Shown here in pieces: positions 23,973-31,846 of a DNA stretch of 59,421 nt (position 1 is the first letter of the stretch; each line of letters begins with the position of its first letter). The notes under the pieces are model-generated. The model was not told the DNA's origin. It was given only the letters and a program-made list of their open reading frames with translations, and did no database searches. A program made the translations under genes and the position numbers. The stretch lies in the NCBI GenBank assembly GCA_002395605.1, contig DGXO01000060.1:1-59421 (forward strand), read 5' to 3'. This DNA comes from Bacteroidales bacterium UBA4230 (GTDB lineage: Bacteria > Bacteroidota > Bacteroidia > Bacteroidales > UBA932).

Positions 23973-24857
23973 ATGAGAAAGTTAAAAGTTGGAATGGTGC
24001 AGCAGCACTGCACCCAGGACATCCCCGGGAATATCTCCCGTCTCCAGGAAGGCATCCGCGCCTGCGCCGCACAGGGCGCACAGCTTGTGGTGCTTCAGGA
24101 ACTTCATAACAGCCTGTACTTCTGCCAGGAGGAAAATGCAAAGCTCTGCGACCTCGCTGAGCCCATTCCCGGCCCTTCAACGGAGATTTTCGGCAATCTT
24201 GCCCGCGAACTTGGAATAGTGCTGGTGCTGTCCCTCTTCGAGCGCCGCACCCCGGGCATATACCACAACACCGCCGTGGTTCTGGAAAAAGACGGAAGCA
24301 TTGCCGGTACATACCGCAAAATGCACATTCCGGACGACCCCCTCTTCTACGAGAAATTCTATTTCACCCCCGGAGACCTTGGCTTCCAGCCCATCAAAAC
24401 CTCCGTTGGCGTGCTTGGAGTCCTTGTATGCTGGGACCAGTGGTACCCTGAGGCCGCCCGTGCAATGGCCCTTAACGGTGCCGAAATCCTCATCTACCCT
24501 ACCGCAATTGGCGGCGTGCCCACAGACCCGGACTGGGAGCAGGCTCAGCAGCGCCAGGCATGGCAACTGGTCCAGAGGGGCCACTCCGTAGCCAATGGCC
24601 TCCCGGTAATCACTGTCAACCGCACGGGCGTAGAACCCGATCCCACCGGCCACAGCACCGGAATTGACTTCTGGGGCCACTCATTTGCAACCGGCGCCCA
24701 GGGAGAGCTCCTCACGGAGTTTGAGAAGGCCGAAGAAGGCGTGCGTGTAGTGGAACTTGACATGGAGCAGTGCGAATACGTCCGCCGCGGCTGGCCCTTC
24801 CTCCGTGATCGCCGCATAGATGCCTACGATGTTTTGCTGAAGCGCTTTGGGAAATAG
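23973..24857 (+). CDS. aguB: N-carbamoylputrescine amidase
   Basis: This nitrilase-fold enzyme hydrolyses N-carbamoylputrescine to putrescine, CO2 and ammonia. The 294-residue protein has the Glu-Lys-Cys triad: Glu in LVVLQELHN (about 43), Lys in YRKMHIPDDP (about 114) and Cys in VLVCWDQWYPEAAR (about 151). The FYEKFYFTPGD and YPTAIG segments fit the agmatine-pathway subfamily. The functional partner aguA lies immediately downstream on the opposite strand, across symmetric repeat copy 4. Confidence 0.94.
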   Translation: MRKLKVGMVQQHCTQDIPGNISRLQEGIRACAAQGAQLVVLQELHNSLYFCQEENAKLCDLAEPIPGPSTEIFGNLARELGIVLVLSLFERRTPGIYHNTAVVLEKDGSIAGTYRKMHIPDDPLFYEKFYFTPGDLGFQPIKTSVGVLGVLVCWDQWYPEAARAMALNGAEILIYPTAIGGVPTDPDWEQAQQRQAWQLVQRGHSVANGLPVITVNRTGVEPDPTGHSTGIDFWGHSFATGAQGELLTEFEKAEEGVRVVELDMEQCEYVRRGWPFLRDRRIDAYDVLLKRFGK

Positions 24858-24860
24858 CCC

Positions 24861-24966
24861 CTGGCGCATAAACGTCTGTCATCCAACAACTTACAAATAA
24901 TCGGGTGCACCTGCAAGTGCACCCGACTTTTCATAAAATACTGAGGCACAATCATTTATAAGCCAG
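24861..24966. repeat. Symmetric intergenic repeat copy 4 with terminator core
   Basis: The core TCGGGTGCAC (24901-24910), loop CTGCAA, GTGCACCCGA (24917-24926) is flanked by A-rich and T-rich tracts and terminates the convergent aguB and aguA genes. The outer arms are CTGGC (24861-24865) and GCCAG (24962-24966), exactly equidistant from the centre; they replace the GTGGAG/CTCCAC of copies 1-3. The intermediate arm CAACAACTTAC... follows the family pattern weakly. Confidence 0.7.
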
Positions 24967-24968
24967 AG

Positions 24969-25988
24969 CTACCAACCGGCAGGATAATTCATTGTGACGC
25001 AGTGAAGGCCGCCATGGCCGGAGAGCAGCGCCCGGCAGTCTATGACTTCCACGGTACGGCCTGGAAATGCTTTCCTAAGCCTTGCAGCCGCCACATTGTC
25101 CAGGGAAGAACCAGCGCCAGGCATAAGGACGGCGCCGTTTATTATAAGGAAATTGGCGTAAGATGCCGGCAGCCTGTAACCGTCCAGATACAAAGGTTCC
25201 GGAAGAGGGAGCGGAATTAGCTTATACGGTTTTCCTTCCAGGGTTCGGAACTGTCTCAGTTCCTCCTCCATTGCCTTCAGGGGGGCATAATTCTCATCTT
25301 CCGAATCTTCGCAAGCAGTATAGGCAATTGTATCATGGCTGCAAAAACGCGCCAGAATATCAACATGGGAGTCGGTGTCGTCACCCGCTATGCCGCCATT
25401 CTCCAGCCAGAGAATCCGTTTCAAGCCGAAAGCAGCCTTGAGGCGCTCTTCAACCTGTGCCCTGGAAAGATACTCGTTTCTGTTAAGGCTCAGAAGGCAT
25501 TCGGATGTAGAAAGAAGAGTACCGGCACCGTCGGTGTCTATGCTTCCGCCCTCCAGAACATAAGGCCTCATGTCACGATACTTCACGTCTGAGGAGAAAG
25601 CACCAGCCTCGAAAACCTTGCGGGTTATCTGATTGTCAAGGTCTGAGGCAAATTTAAGTCCCCAGCCGTTGAAAACAAAGTCAAGGACAAACTTTTCACC
25701 GGCGTCTCCATATACAGATATACCGCCATGGTCCCTGGCCCAGGTGTCATTGATGGGAGCTTGGACAAAATGGATACAAGAATGGTCCTGGAGGCCACAT
25801 CTGCGAAGATCTTGACGGGGTTCCTCAATGTCACGGCACACCAAAAGGACAGGTTCATGCTTAATGACGGCCCTGACTATATTTGTATAGCATGCCTGGA
25901 CCTTTTCCACTTCATACCAGAGAGAATCCTTGTGCGGCCATGTAAGCTGCACGAATCCCTGTTTTTCCCATTCTGCAGGTAATCTCAT
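24969..25988 (-). CDS. aguA: Agmatine deiminase
   Basis: AguA converts agmatine to N-carbamoylputrescine plus ammonia. The 339-residue protein belongs to the peptidyl-arginine deiminase-like family. It shows LTWPHKDSLWY near the N-terminus, NDTWARDHGGI (about 85), LEGGSIDTDGAGTLL (about 155), NGGIAGDDTDSHVD with the catalytic His (about 200), and the nucleophile Cys in GHGGLHCVTMNYP at the C-terminus. Length is slightly short but complete. It forms the agmatine-to-putrescine pathway with convergent aguB. Confidence 0.93.
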   Translation of the reverse strand: MRLPAEWEKQGFVQLTWPHKDSLWYEVEKVQACYTNIVRAVIKHEPVLLVCRDIEEPRQDLRRCGLQDHSCIHFVQAPINDTWARDHGGISVYGDAGEKFVLDFVFNGWGLKFASDLDNQITRKVFEAGAFSSDVKYRDMRPYVLEGGSIDTDGAGTLLSTSECLLSLNRNEYLSRAQVEERLKAAFGLKRILWLENGGIAGDDTDSHVDILARFCSHDTIAYTACEDSEDENYAPLKAMEEELRQFRTLEGKPYKLIPLPLPEPLYLDGYRLPASYANFLIINGAVLMPGAGSSLDNVAAARLRKAFPGRTVEVIDCRALLSGHGGLHCVTMNYPAGW

Positions 25989-26009
25989 CTCATCTTAAAA
26001 TTAGCAGTG

Positions 26010-26017
26010 CAAAGATA
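26010..26017 (-). promoter_or_regulatory. Promoter -7 box of aguA (TATCTTTG)
   Basis: Minus-strand TATCTTTG lies 21 bp before the aguA ATG and just downstream of the OmpA-family gene's terminator, so aguA has its own promoter. Confidence 0.7.
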
Positions 26018-26050
26018 GCAAAAAAAGACATCCCCCGAAAGGAGGATGCC
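26018..26050 (-). terminator. Intrinsic terminator of the OmpA-family gene
   Basis: On the minus strand GGCATCCTCC-TTTC-GGGGGATGTC forms a 10-bp stem (one G-U pair) at 26027-26050, followed by a run of seven T residues. It lies about 25 bp after the ompA stop. Confidence 0.9.
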
Positions 26051-26075
26051 TTAAATGATTTTGTAAGAGTTAATC

Positions 26076-27284
26076 TTACTGGAGCTCTACGGTAACTACG
26101 CGGTTCTTAGCTGCACCGTCGAAGAGCTGTACGGTTGCACCGTGAGCAGCGCTCTCGATGTTCTCTTCCTTGGCACCAGCCTTCACGAGAAGGTCAACCA
26201 CGGTCTTTGCACGCTGCTCGGAGAGCTGCTGGTTGCGCTTTGCGCTACCGGTCTGCTTGTCAGCGTAACCGTTGACTGCGAGCTTGGTGTTCTCATCAAC
26301 AACAGTGTTGCAGAAGTACTCGAAGTGAGCTTTTTCACGCTCTGAGAGCTTTGCGCTGCCGCAATCGAAGTAGAGGGTGATAGGGCTGCCGGGCTTCACG
26401 TCAACAGCAGTGAACTTACCGTTCTCATAGAGGTAGGTCTGGCCGTCGGTGAGCTGACGGAGAGGAGCAACTTCTTCCTCAAGGGCAGCGATCTTGTCCT
26501 TAAGCTCTGCATTCTCTTTCTCCAGGGCTGCCACCTTGTCGGCGAGGGCGTTGTACTGCTCTGTGGTGAAAGGAACAGGGATAACAACAGGAGTGATGGA
26601 GCTGTGACGGTTGAAACCGGTCTTGCCAAGCTTGATAGCTACACCGAAGGTAGCGGAAAGAGGGAACTCGAAGTTTCCGATCTTCTTTGTGGCCTCTACA
26701 CCATACCAGCTAGCCTTTGCAACCATTGCACGGAGGTCAAGGAGGAGGTCTACGCGGTTGGAGAGGTAGAAGCGGTTGAGGATACCACCACCGTAAATCC
26801 ACTCAGCTGCTGCAACGGGAGTGATAGCAAGACCAGCGGAGAGATAGGGAGCAACATTCCATACACGGGTCTCTTTGTAGCCCCAGAAGGAATCTGTAAG
26901 GCTCCAGAGGAGGTCAGTGGTGATGAAGTGCTGTGAAGGGCTCATGGGAACACCGTCTTTACCAAGAACGTTGTTAGCGATGCCGTGCCAGTTGAGACGG
27001 GCACCGATGAAGGGAGCCCACCACTTACCGAAGGACACATCTGCGCCAAGACCGCCAACACCCTGTGCGAAGGGGATGCCGCTCCTGTTGCCAAGGTTGA
27101 GACCTGCGTTCCAACCAATACCGAGGCCGATGAAAGTGTTGTCGAAGGCCTTGTTGGTCTCGTAAGCACCACGAACGACCTTACCGTTTTCGTCACGGTT
27201 TGCATTCTCCTGAGCGAAAGCGCTGGTGGAGAAAAGGAGGCTTGCTGCTGCAAGGGCTCCAAGAATCATTTTGATACCTTTCAT
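26076..27284 (-). CDS. OmpA-family outer membrane protein
   Basis: A 402-residue outer membrane protein. The signal peptide (residues 1-24, cleaved after AFA) precedes a beta-barrel of about 210 residues and a short coiled coil (ADKVAALEKENAELKDKIAA, about 245-275). A C-terminal OmpA peptidoglycan-binding domain with YFDCGSAKLSEREKAHFEYF and NGYADKQTGSAKRNQQLSEQ completes it. The last domain anchors the outer membrane to the wall. The codon choice is uniform and restricted, suggesting high expression. It has a consensus promoter, a 61-nt leader and a strong terminator, so it is a single-gene unit. Confidence 0.93.
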   Translation of the reverse strand: MKGIKMILGALAAASLLFSTSAFAQENANRDENGKVVRGAYETNKAFDNTFIGLGIGWNAGLNLGNRSGIPFAQGVGGLGADVSFGKWWAPFIGARLNWHGIANNVLGKDGVPMSPSQHFITTDLLWSLTDSFWGYKETRVWNVAPYLSAGLAITPVAAAEWIYGGGILNRFYLSNRVDLLLDLRAMVAKASWYGVEATKKIGNFEFPLSATFGVAIKLGKTGFNRHSSITPVVIPVPFTTEQYNALADKVAALEKENAELKDKIAALEEEVAPLRQLTDGQTYLYENGKFTAVDVKPGSPITLYFDCGSAKLSEREKAHFEYFCNTVVDENTKLAVNGYADKQTGSAKRNQQLSEQRAKTVVDLLVKAGAKEENIESAAHGATVQLFDGAAKNRVVTVELQ

Positions 27285-27290
27285 AATAAG

Positions 27291-27302
27291 TATTAACGTT
27301 AA
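27291..27302. repeat. 12-bp palindrome in the ompA leader
   Basis: ATTAACGTTAAT is a perfect 12-bp palindrome a few bases before the start codon in the leader. It could be a protein-binding site or a chance A/T-rich palindrome. Confidence 0.3.
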
Positions 27303-27345
27303 TAAAAAATTGTTCTTTCCGTTTCCACTAAGGGATTCACATCTG

Positions 27346-27376
27346 CAAATTTAAGCAATTTTCCTCATTGAGCAAA
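27346..27376 (-). promoter_or_regulatory. Consensus promoter of the OmpA-family gene
   Basis: The minus strand reads TTTG, a 19-bp spacer, then TAAATTTG, an exact match to the Bacteroidota housekeeping promoter. It predicts a leader of roughly 55-60 nt. Confidence 0.88.
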
Positions 27377-27414
27377 ATTTTACGGCTTTTTTTTAAATTT
27401 TTTGCAAAATAAAG

Positions 27415-27422
27415 TATCTTTG
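27415..27422 (+). promoter_or_regulatory. Promoter -7 box of uvrB (TATCTTTG)
   Basis: TATCTTTG lies 16 bp before the uvrB ATG. No TTTG is found at the ideal upstream distance. It is divergent from the OmpA-family promoter. Confidence 0.7.
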
Positions 27423-27438
27423 CAAAAAGCCACCTCCA

Positions 27439-29634
27439 ATGAATTTTCATCTAGAGTCGCCATATTCCCCGTCTGGAGACCAGCCAGAGGCCATAGAACA
27501 GCTTTGTGCCGCTCTAAGTCAAGGAGTTCCGGATGTAACCCTCCTTGGTGTTACAGGTTCCGGAAAAACATTTACCATGGCAAATGTTATCCAAAAACTG
27601 CAGAGACCGGCCCTTATCCTGAGCCACAACAAAACCCTTGCGGCCCAGCTTTATGGAGAATTCAAGGCCTTTTTTCCGCAAAATGCCGTAGAATATTTTG
27701 TCTCCTATTATGACTACTACCAGCCGGAGGCCTATATTCCCACCACCGACACCTATATAGAAAAGGACCTGAGCATCAACGACAAGATAGACGAGCTCCG
27801 TGTAAGTGCGGCTTCGGCCCTGATGAGCGGAAGAAGGGACGTAATTGTAGTGAGTTCCGTCTCCTGCCTTTATGGAATAGGCAACCCTGACGACTTCCAC
27901 GACCAGACCGTAACCGTCCATCGCGGGGAACAAATGTCCATGACGCGTCTCCTTTATAAGATAGTGGACGCCCTCTACTACCGCACGGAGACCGATTTCA
28001 AAAGGGGCAGTTTCCGAGTGAAGGGAGACACCGTAGACATCTTCCTTGGAGGGGCCGATTATGCCGCCCGCATAGAGTTTTTCGGCGACGAGGTGGACCG
28101 AATAGCCCTCATAGACCCTGTCACAGGTGCCATCTTTGAGGAGATGGAGAAGATAGACCTATACCCCGCCAAAAACTTCGTAACGTCCAAGGAAAAGGGT
28201 GCAAAGGCAGTGAGCCAGATCCAGGACGACCTTGTAAAACAGGTTGAGTTCTTTGAGTCCGTAGGCAAGTTCCTTGAAGCCAAACGCCTGAAACAGAGGG
28301 TGGAATACGACATTGAGATGATAAAGGAGATGGGTTACTGCCCCGGTGTAGAGAACTATTCCCGCTATTTTGATGGCCGAAAGCCAGGACAGCGCCCGTT
28401 TACCCTAATAGACTATTTTCCCAAGGATTTCCTGGTGTTCATAGACGAGAGCCACGTCACGCTCCCGCAAATCCGAGCCATGTACGGCGGAGACCACTCC
28501 AGGAAAGAGACCCTTGTGGAATACGGCTTCCGCCTCCCGGCCGCCAGCGACAACAGGCCCCTCACCTTCGATGAATTCGAGTCCATCACCGGCCAGACGG
28601 TATACGTCAGCGCCACTCCGGCAGCCTACGAGCTAGAAAAATCCGAGGGCCTGGTAGTGGAGCAGATCGTGCGTCCCACCGGCCTTCTTGACCCTCCCAT
28701 CGAGGTTCGGCCCACAAAAAACCAGGTGGACGACCTAATGGAGGAAATCCGCGTCCGGGCCGAAAGAGACGAGCGCGTCCTTGTGACCACCCTCACAAAG
28801 CGCATGGCCGAAGAACTGGACAGCTATTTCCAGAAAGCCGGCATCCGCTGCCGATACATCCACTCTGACGTTGACACCGCAGAGCGCGTGGAAATAATAG
28901 AGGATTTCAAGGGAGGCCTGTTTGACGTCCTCATAGGCGTAAACCTCCTTAGGGAAGGCCTGGATATCCCCACAGTGTCCCTGGTGGCCATTTTGGATGC
29001 CGACAAAGAGGGCTTCCTCCGAAGCGGCCGCGCCCTCACCCAGACCGCCGGACGTGCCGCCCGAAACCTCAACGGCCTTGTTATAATGTATGCCGACACC
29101 ATCACGGACTCCATGGACGAGACCATAAGGGAAACGGCAAGGCGCCGCGCAAAACAGCAGGAATACAACAAACTCCACGGCATTACGCCAAAGCAGGTTG
29201 CGGCCCACGCCAATCCTCTCATGACAGAGCTGGTGAAATCCGGCGACGACACCACCCACGTGAGCGGTTTCCTCAATCCCGTGCTGCAGAACAGCGTCAC
29301 AGGCCACGTAAGTGCCCGCGACAGCGTGTCGGACCCGGAATACGTGCCTTCGGCCTCTGAGCTTGGCAAGGGAGACGTGAAAGTGGGCCTTGGCCACGAT
29401 GCCAAGAGAGGCTCTTCTTCGGCCTATGTGGACGGTTACATTGCCGCAGACCTTGCCGCAGTGCTTCAGGACCCCGTTATCCGTTCCATGTCCCGTGAAC
29501 AGGTGATAAAAGCCGCGGCCGAAGCCAAGCGCAAGATGCAGAAGGCCGCCGCAGACCTGGATTTCACCGCAGCCGCCCGCTACCGCGACGAAATGTGGGC
29601 CCTAGAGGAGTATCTTAAAGTCTGGAAAGAATAG
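27439..29634 (+). CDS. uvrB: Excinuclease ABC subunit B
   Basis: UvrB is the damage-verifying helicase-like subunit of nucleotide excision repair. The 731-residue protein has Walker A GVTGSGKTFTMANV (about 35), the beta-hairpin with YYDYYQPEAYIP (about 95), the DESH box (about 337) and motifs V/VI GVNLLREGLDIPTVSL and QTAGRAARN. The C-terminal UVR domain (DFTAAARYRDEMWALE, about 703-718) is present. It is longer than usual: residues about 595-680 form an extra Ser/Gly/Asp-rich stretch between the helicase domain and UVR. It lies seven bases before the first of two hairpins preceding the RelA/SpoT gene. Confidence 0.95.
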   Translation: MNFHLESPYSPSGDQPEAIEQLCAALSQGVPDVTLLGVTGSGKTFTMANVIQKLQRPALILSHNKTLAAQLYGEFKAFFPQNAVEYFVSYYDYYQPEAYIPTTDTYIEKDLSINDKIDELRVSAASALMSGRRDVIVVSSVSCLYGIGNPDDFHDQTVTVHRGEQMSMTRLLYKIVDALYYRTETDFKRGSFRVKGDTVDIFLGGADYAARIEFFGDEVDRIALIDPVTGAIFEEMEKIDLYPAKNFVTSKEKGAKAVSQIQDDLVKQVEFFESVGKFLEAKRLKQRVEYDIEMIKEMGYCPGVENYSRYFDGRKPGQRPFTLIDYFPKDFLVFIDESHVTLPQIRAMYGGDHSRKETLVEYGFRLPAASDNRPLTFDEFESITGQTVYVSATPAAYELEKSEGLVVEQIVRPTGLLDPPIEVRPTKNQVDDLMEEIRVRAERDERVLVTTLTKRMAEELDSYFQKAGIRCRYIHSDVDTAERVEIIEDFKGGLFDVLIGVNLLREGLDIPTVSLVAILDADKEGFLRSGRALTQTAGRAARNLNGLVIMYADTITDSMDETIRETARRRAKQQEYNKLHGITPKQVAAHANPLMTELVKSGDDTTHVSGFLNPVLQNSVTGHVSARDSVSDPEYVPSASELGKGDVKVGLGHDAKRGSSSAYVDGYIAADLAAVLQDPVIRSMSREQVIKAAAEAKRKMQKAAADLDFTAAARYRDEMWALEEYLKVWKE

Positions 29635-29639
29635 CGCCC

Positions 29640-29720
29640 AGGTGCAAAAAGGGGGTGTTTTTGCACCTAAGAAGGCAAAATTCGGGCTTCCAGGTGCAAA
29701 AACAGGCTTATTTGCACCTG
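29640..29720. repeat. Two tandem palindromes with AGGTGCAAA arms before relA/spoT
   Basis: Hairpin 1 is AGGTGCAAAAA (29640-29650), loop GGGGGTG, TTTTTGCACCT (29658-29668). Hairpin 2 is CAGGTGCAAA (29691-29700), a 10-nt loop, TTTGCACCTG (29711-29720). Both arms are perfect. The -33 TTTG of the relA/spoT promoter lies in the right arm of hairpin 2. They may end uvrB transcription weakly, or be operator sites. Confidence 0.8.
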
Positions 29721-29742
29721 AGTCCATAATTTATTATCTTTG
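29711..29742 (+). promoter_or_regulatory. Promoter of relA/spoT, giving a nearly leaderless mRNA
   Basis: TTTG (29711-29714), 20-bp spacer, TATCTTTG (29735-29742). Only four bases separate the -7 box from the ATG at 29747, so transcription must start at or within a few bases of the start codon. Confidence 0.8.
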
Positions 29743-29746
29743 TGCT

Positions 29747-31846
29747 ATGGTCAGTTCTTCACTCATAGACAAGGCCCGTGCCGCTGCGGCTGAGGCTCTC
29801 AAGGATTTTACCCGTCACGACGGCACTCCGTTCATCGGCCACCCAGACGCCGTGGCCGGTATTGTGGCAGACGAAATCGGCCTTCCGGAAGAGTGCATTG
29901 CGGCGGTATACCTGCATGAGGCCAACCGCATTGCCGGATATGAGGTGAAGGAGGCCGAATGGGGCGCGCAGATCTGCACCCTTGTTGACGGCCTTGGAAA
30001 GATTTCCACAATCAAGCCCAAGGATACCCGGCTTGAGGCCGAAAACTACAAGAAACTCATAATCCAGTATTCCCGGGACCCCCGCGTGACGGTTCTAAAA
30101 CTGGCGGACCGCCTTGAGGTGATGCGAAGCCTCAAGATGTTCCCTAAGAGCAACCGTGACCAGAAAATCCTGGAAACGCTCCTCCTGTACATCCCCCTTG
30201 CCCATCAGCTTGGCCTGTACAAAATGAAACGCGAGATGGAGGACATCTATCTCAGTTACGCGGAGCCAGAGCAATACCGCCTCATTACCAATAAGTTAAA
30301 GGCCGGAGAAAAGGACCGTGAAAAGCTGATGGCGGAGTTCATCGAGCCCCTGAAGTCCAAGCTGGATGCCGAAGGAATCAAGTATAAACTTAAGATCCGC
30401 ACCAAGGCCGCCTTCTCAATCTGGCAGAAGATGCAGAAGCAGAAAGTGCCGTTTGAGGGCGTCTACGACGTATTTGCAATCCGCTTCATCATAGAGTGCG
30501 ACCCCGAAGACCACAAACTGGAGAAAGACCTCTGCTGGAGAGTGTACTCGTTTGTGACAGAGGAATATGAGGCCGACACCAAACGCCTCAGGGACTGGGT
30601 TACAACCCCCAAGCCAAACGGCTACGAGAGCCTTCACATTACGGTCAAGAACCGTGAAGGAGCATATGTTGAGGTCCAGATCCGCACCCACCGTATGGAC
30701 GACATGGCCGAAAATGGCTTTGCCTCCCACTGGGCTTATAAGGGAATAAAACGCGAGGAAACCCTTGACAAATGGCTTACATCCGTGCGTTATGCCCTGG
30801 AGCACCCGGACGAAGACACCGAGGAACTGCCTCAGCCTCCTTCCAAGGAGATATTCGTGTTCACTCCCACCGGAGAACTCCGAATCCTTACCGCAGGCGC
30901 TACCGTGCTGGATTTTGCTTTCGGCATACATACAAACATAGGTTCCCACTGCGTTGGTGCAAAAGTCAACGGCAAGGCTGTTTCCATCCGGGAAAAGCTG
31001 CAAACCGGAGACGTGGTGGAAATCCAGACCTCCAAAAACCAGCGTCCCAACCAGGACTGGCTGGGCTGGGTGGTTAGTTCCAAGGCCCGCTCCAAGGTGA
31101 AGCAGGCGCTGGCGCTTCAGGAACAAAACCGTGCCATAGACGGCCGTGAACTCCTTGACAGGCGCCTCAAGAACTGGAAGCTGGAACTCCCGGACGAAAT
31201 GCTTACGGAGTTCCGAAAGAAAAACGGATACCCCACCCTCACGGCATTCTACGCCGCCATTGGTGCCGAAACCCTGGACGTGAATGTCATCAAGGACTAC
31301 ATCCTTGGCGAGGCCGCCCGCCACGCGGCATCAGTGGAGGCCGCAGAGGCCGTTCAGGCTTCGGCCAAGGCCGCCGGACACTATGAGAGCAAGGACGACA
31401 TCCTGGTGCTGAATGCAAAGAACGTCAAGGGCCTGGACTACAAGATGTCCAAGTGTTGCAACCCTGTCTTTGGAGACGACGTATTTGGCTTTGTGACGCG
31501 CACGGACGGCATCAAGATTCACCGCATCACCTGCCCCAACGCCGCCCGCCTGCTGGAACTCTATCCCTACCGTATCCAGAAGGTAAAATGGGCCGATACC
31601 CCCTCCAGCGGCAGTTTCCAGGTGGCACTCAAAGTTATCGCCGATGAAGAAAGTGCTTCCGGCCGCATCCTTGAAGTCATAGGCCAGTTCAAGGCCAGCA
31701 TACGCTCTTTCACCGTCACGGACAATCCCCGTAACGGAACATTTGAGGTGGCCCTCAAAATCTCCGTTCCTTCAAACCTGGAACTTGACAAGGTGATGTC
31801 CCAGATAAGGAACATCAAGCACGTTATAAAGATAAGCAGGCTCTAA
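29747..31846 (+). CDS. RelA/SpoT-type (p)ppGpp synthetase/hydrolase
   Basis: This protein makes and/or degrades the stringent-response alarmone. The ATG at 29747 (MVSSSLIDKARAAAAEALKDF) gives 699 residues; the longer open frame would include the promoter. Domains in order are an N-terminal HD-type hydrolase domain with only part of the usual motif (FIGHPDAVAGIVADE, YLHEANRI, KLADRLEVMRSLKMF), the synthetase domain (KTKAAFSIWQKM-type RTKAAFSIWQKMQKQ, VYDVFAIRFI, PNGYESLHITV), TGS (about 360-425) and a C-terminal ACT domain. In the hydrolase domain the usual HD dyad reads HE (YLHEAN), so it may be synthetase-only. It overlaps the convergent mltG by four bases. Confidence 0.9.
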   Translation: MVSSSLIDKARAAAAEALKDFTRHDGTPFIGHPDAVAGIVADEIGLPEECIAAVYLHEANRIAGYEVKEAEWGAQICTLVDGLGKISTIKPKDTRLEAENYKKLIIQYSRDPRVTVLKLADRLEVMRSLKMFPKSNRDQKILETLLLYIPLAHQLGLYKMKREMEDIYLSYAEPEQYRLITNKLKAGEKDREKLMAEFIEPLKSKLDAEGIKYKLKIRTKAAFSIWQKMQKQKVPFEGVYDVFAIRFIIECDPEDHKLEKDLCWRVYSFVTEEYEADTKRLRDWVTTPKPNGYESLHITVKNREGAYVEVQIRTHRMDDMAENGFASHWAYKGIKREETLDKWLTSVRYALEHPDEDTEELPQPPSKEIFVFTPTGELRILTAGATVLDFAFGIHTNIGSHCVGAKVNGKAVSIREKLQTGDVVEIQTSKNQRPNQDWLGWVVSSKARSKVKQALALQEQNRAIDGRELLDRRLKNWKLELPDEMLTEFRKKNGYPTLTAFYAAIGAETLDVNVIKDYILGEAARHAASVEAAEAVQASAKAAGHYESKDDILVLNAKNVKGLDYKMSKCCNPVFGDDVFGFVTRTDGIKIHRITCPNAARLLELYPYRIQKVKWADTPSSGSFQVALKVIADEESASGRILEVIGQFKASIRSFTVTDNPRNGTFEVALKISVPSNLELDKVMSQIRNIKHVIKISRL

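Noticed and set aside
29642..29746. N-terminal extension of the RelA/SpoT protein (35 codons)
   Set aside because: The extension would cover both hairpins and the promoter, and it contains repeat-derived residues. The ATG after the TATCTTTG box is preferred.
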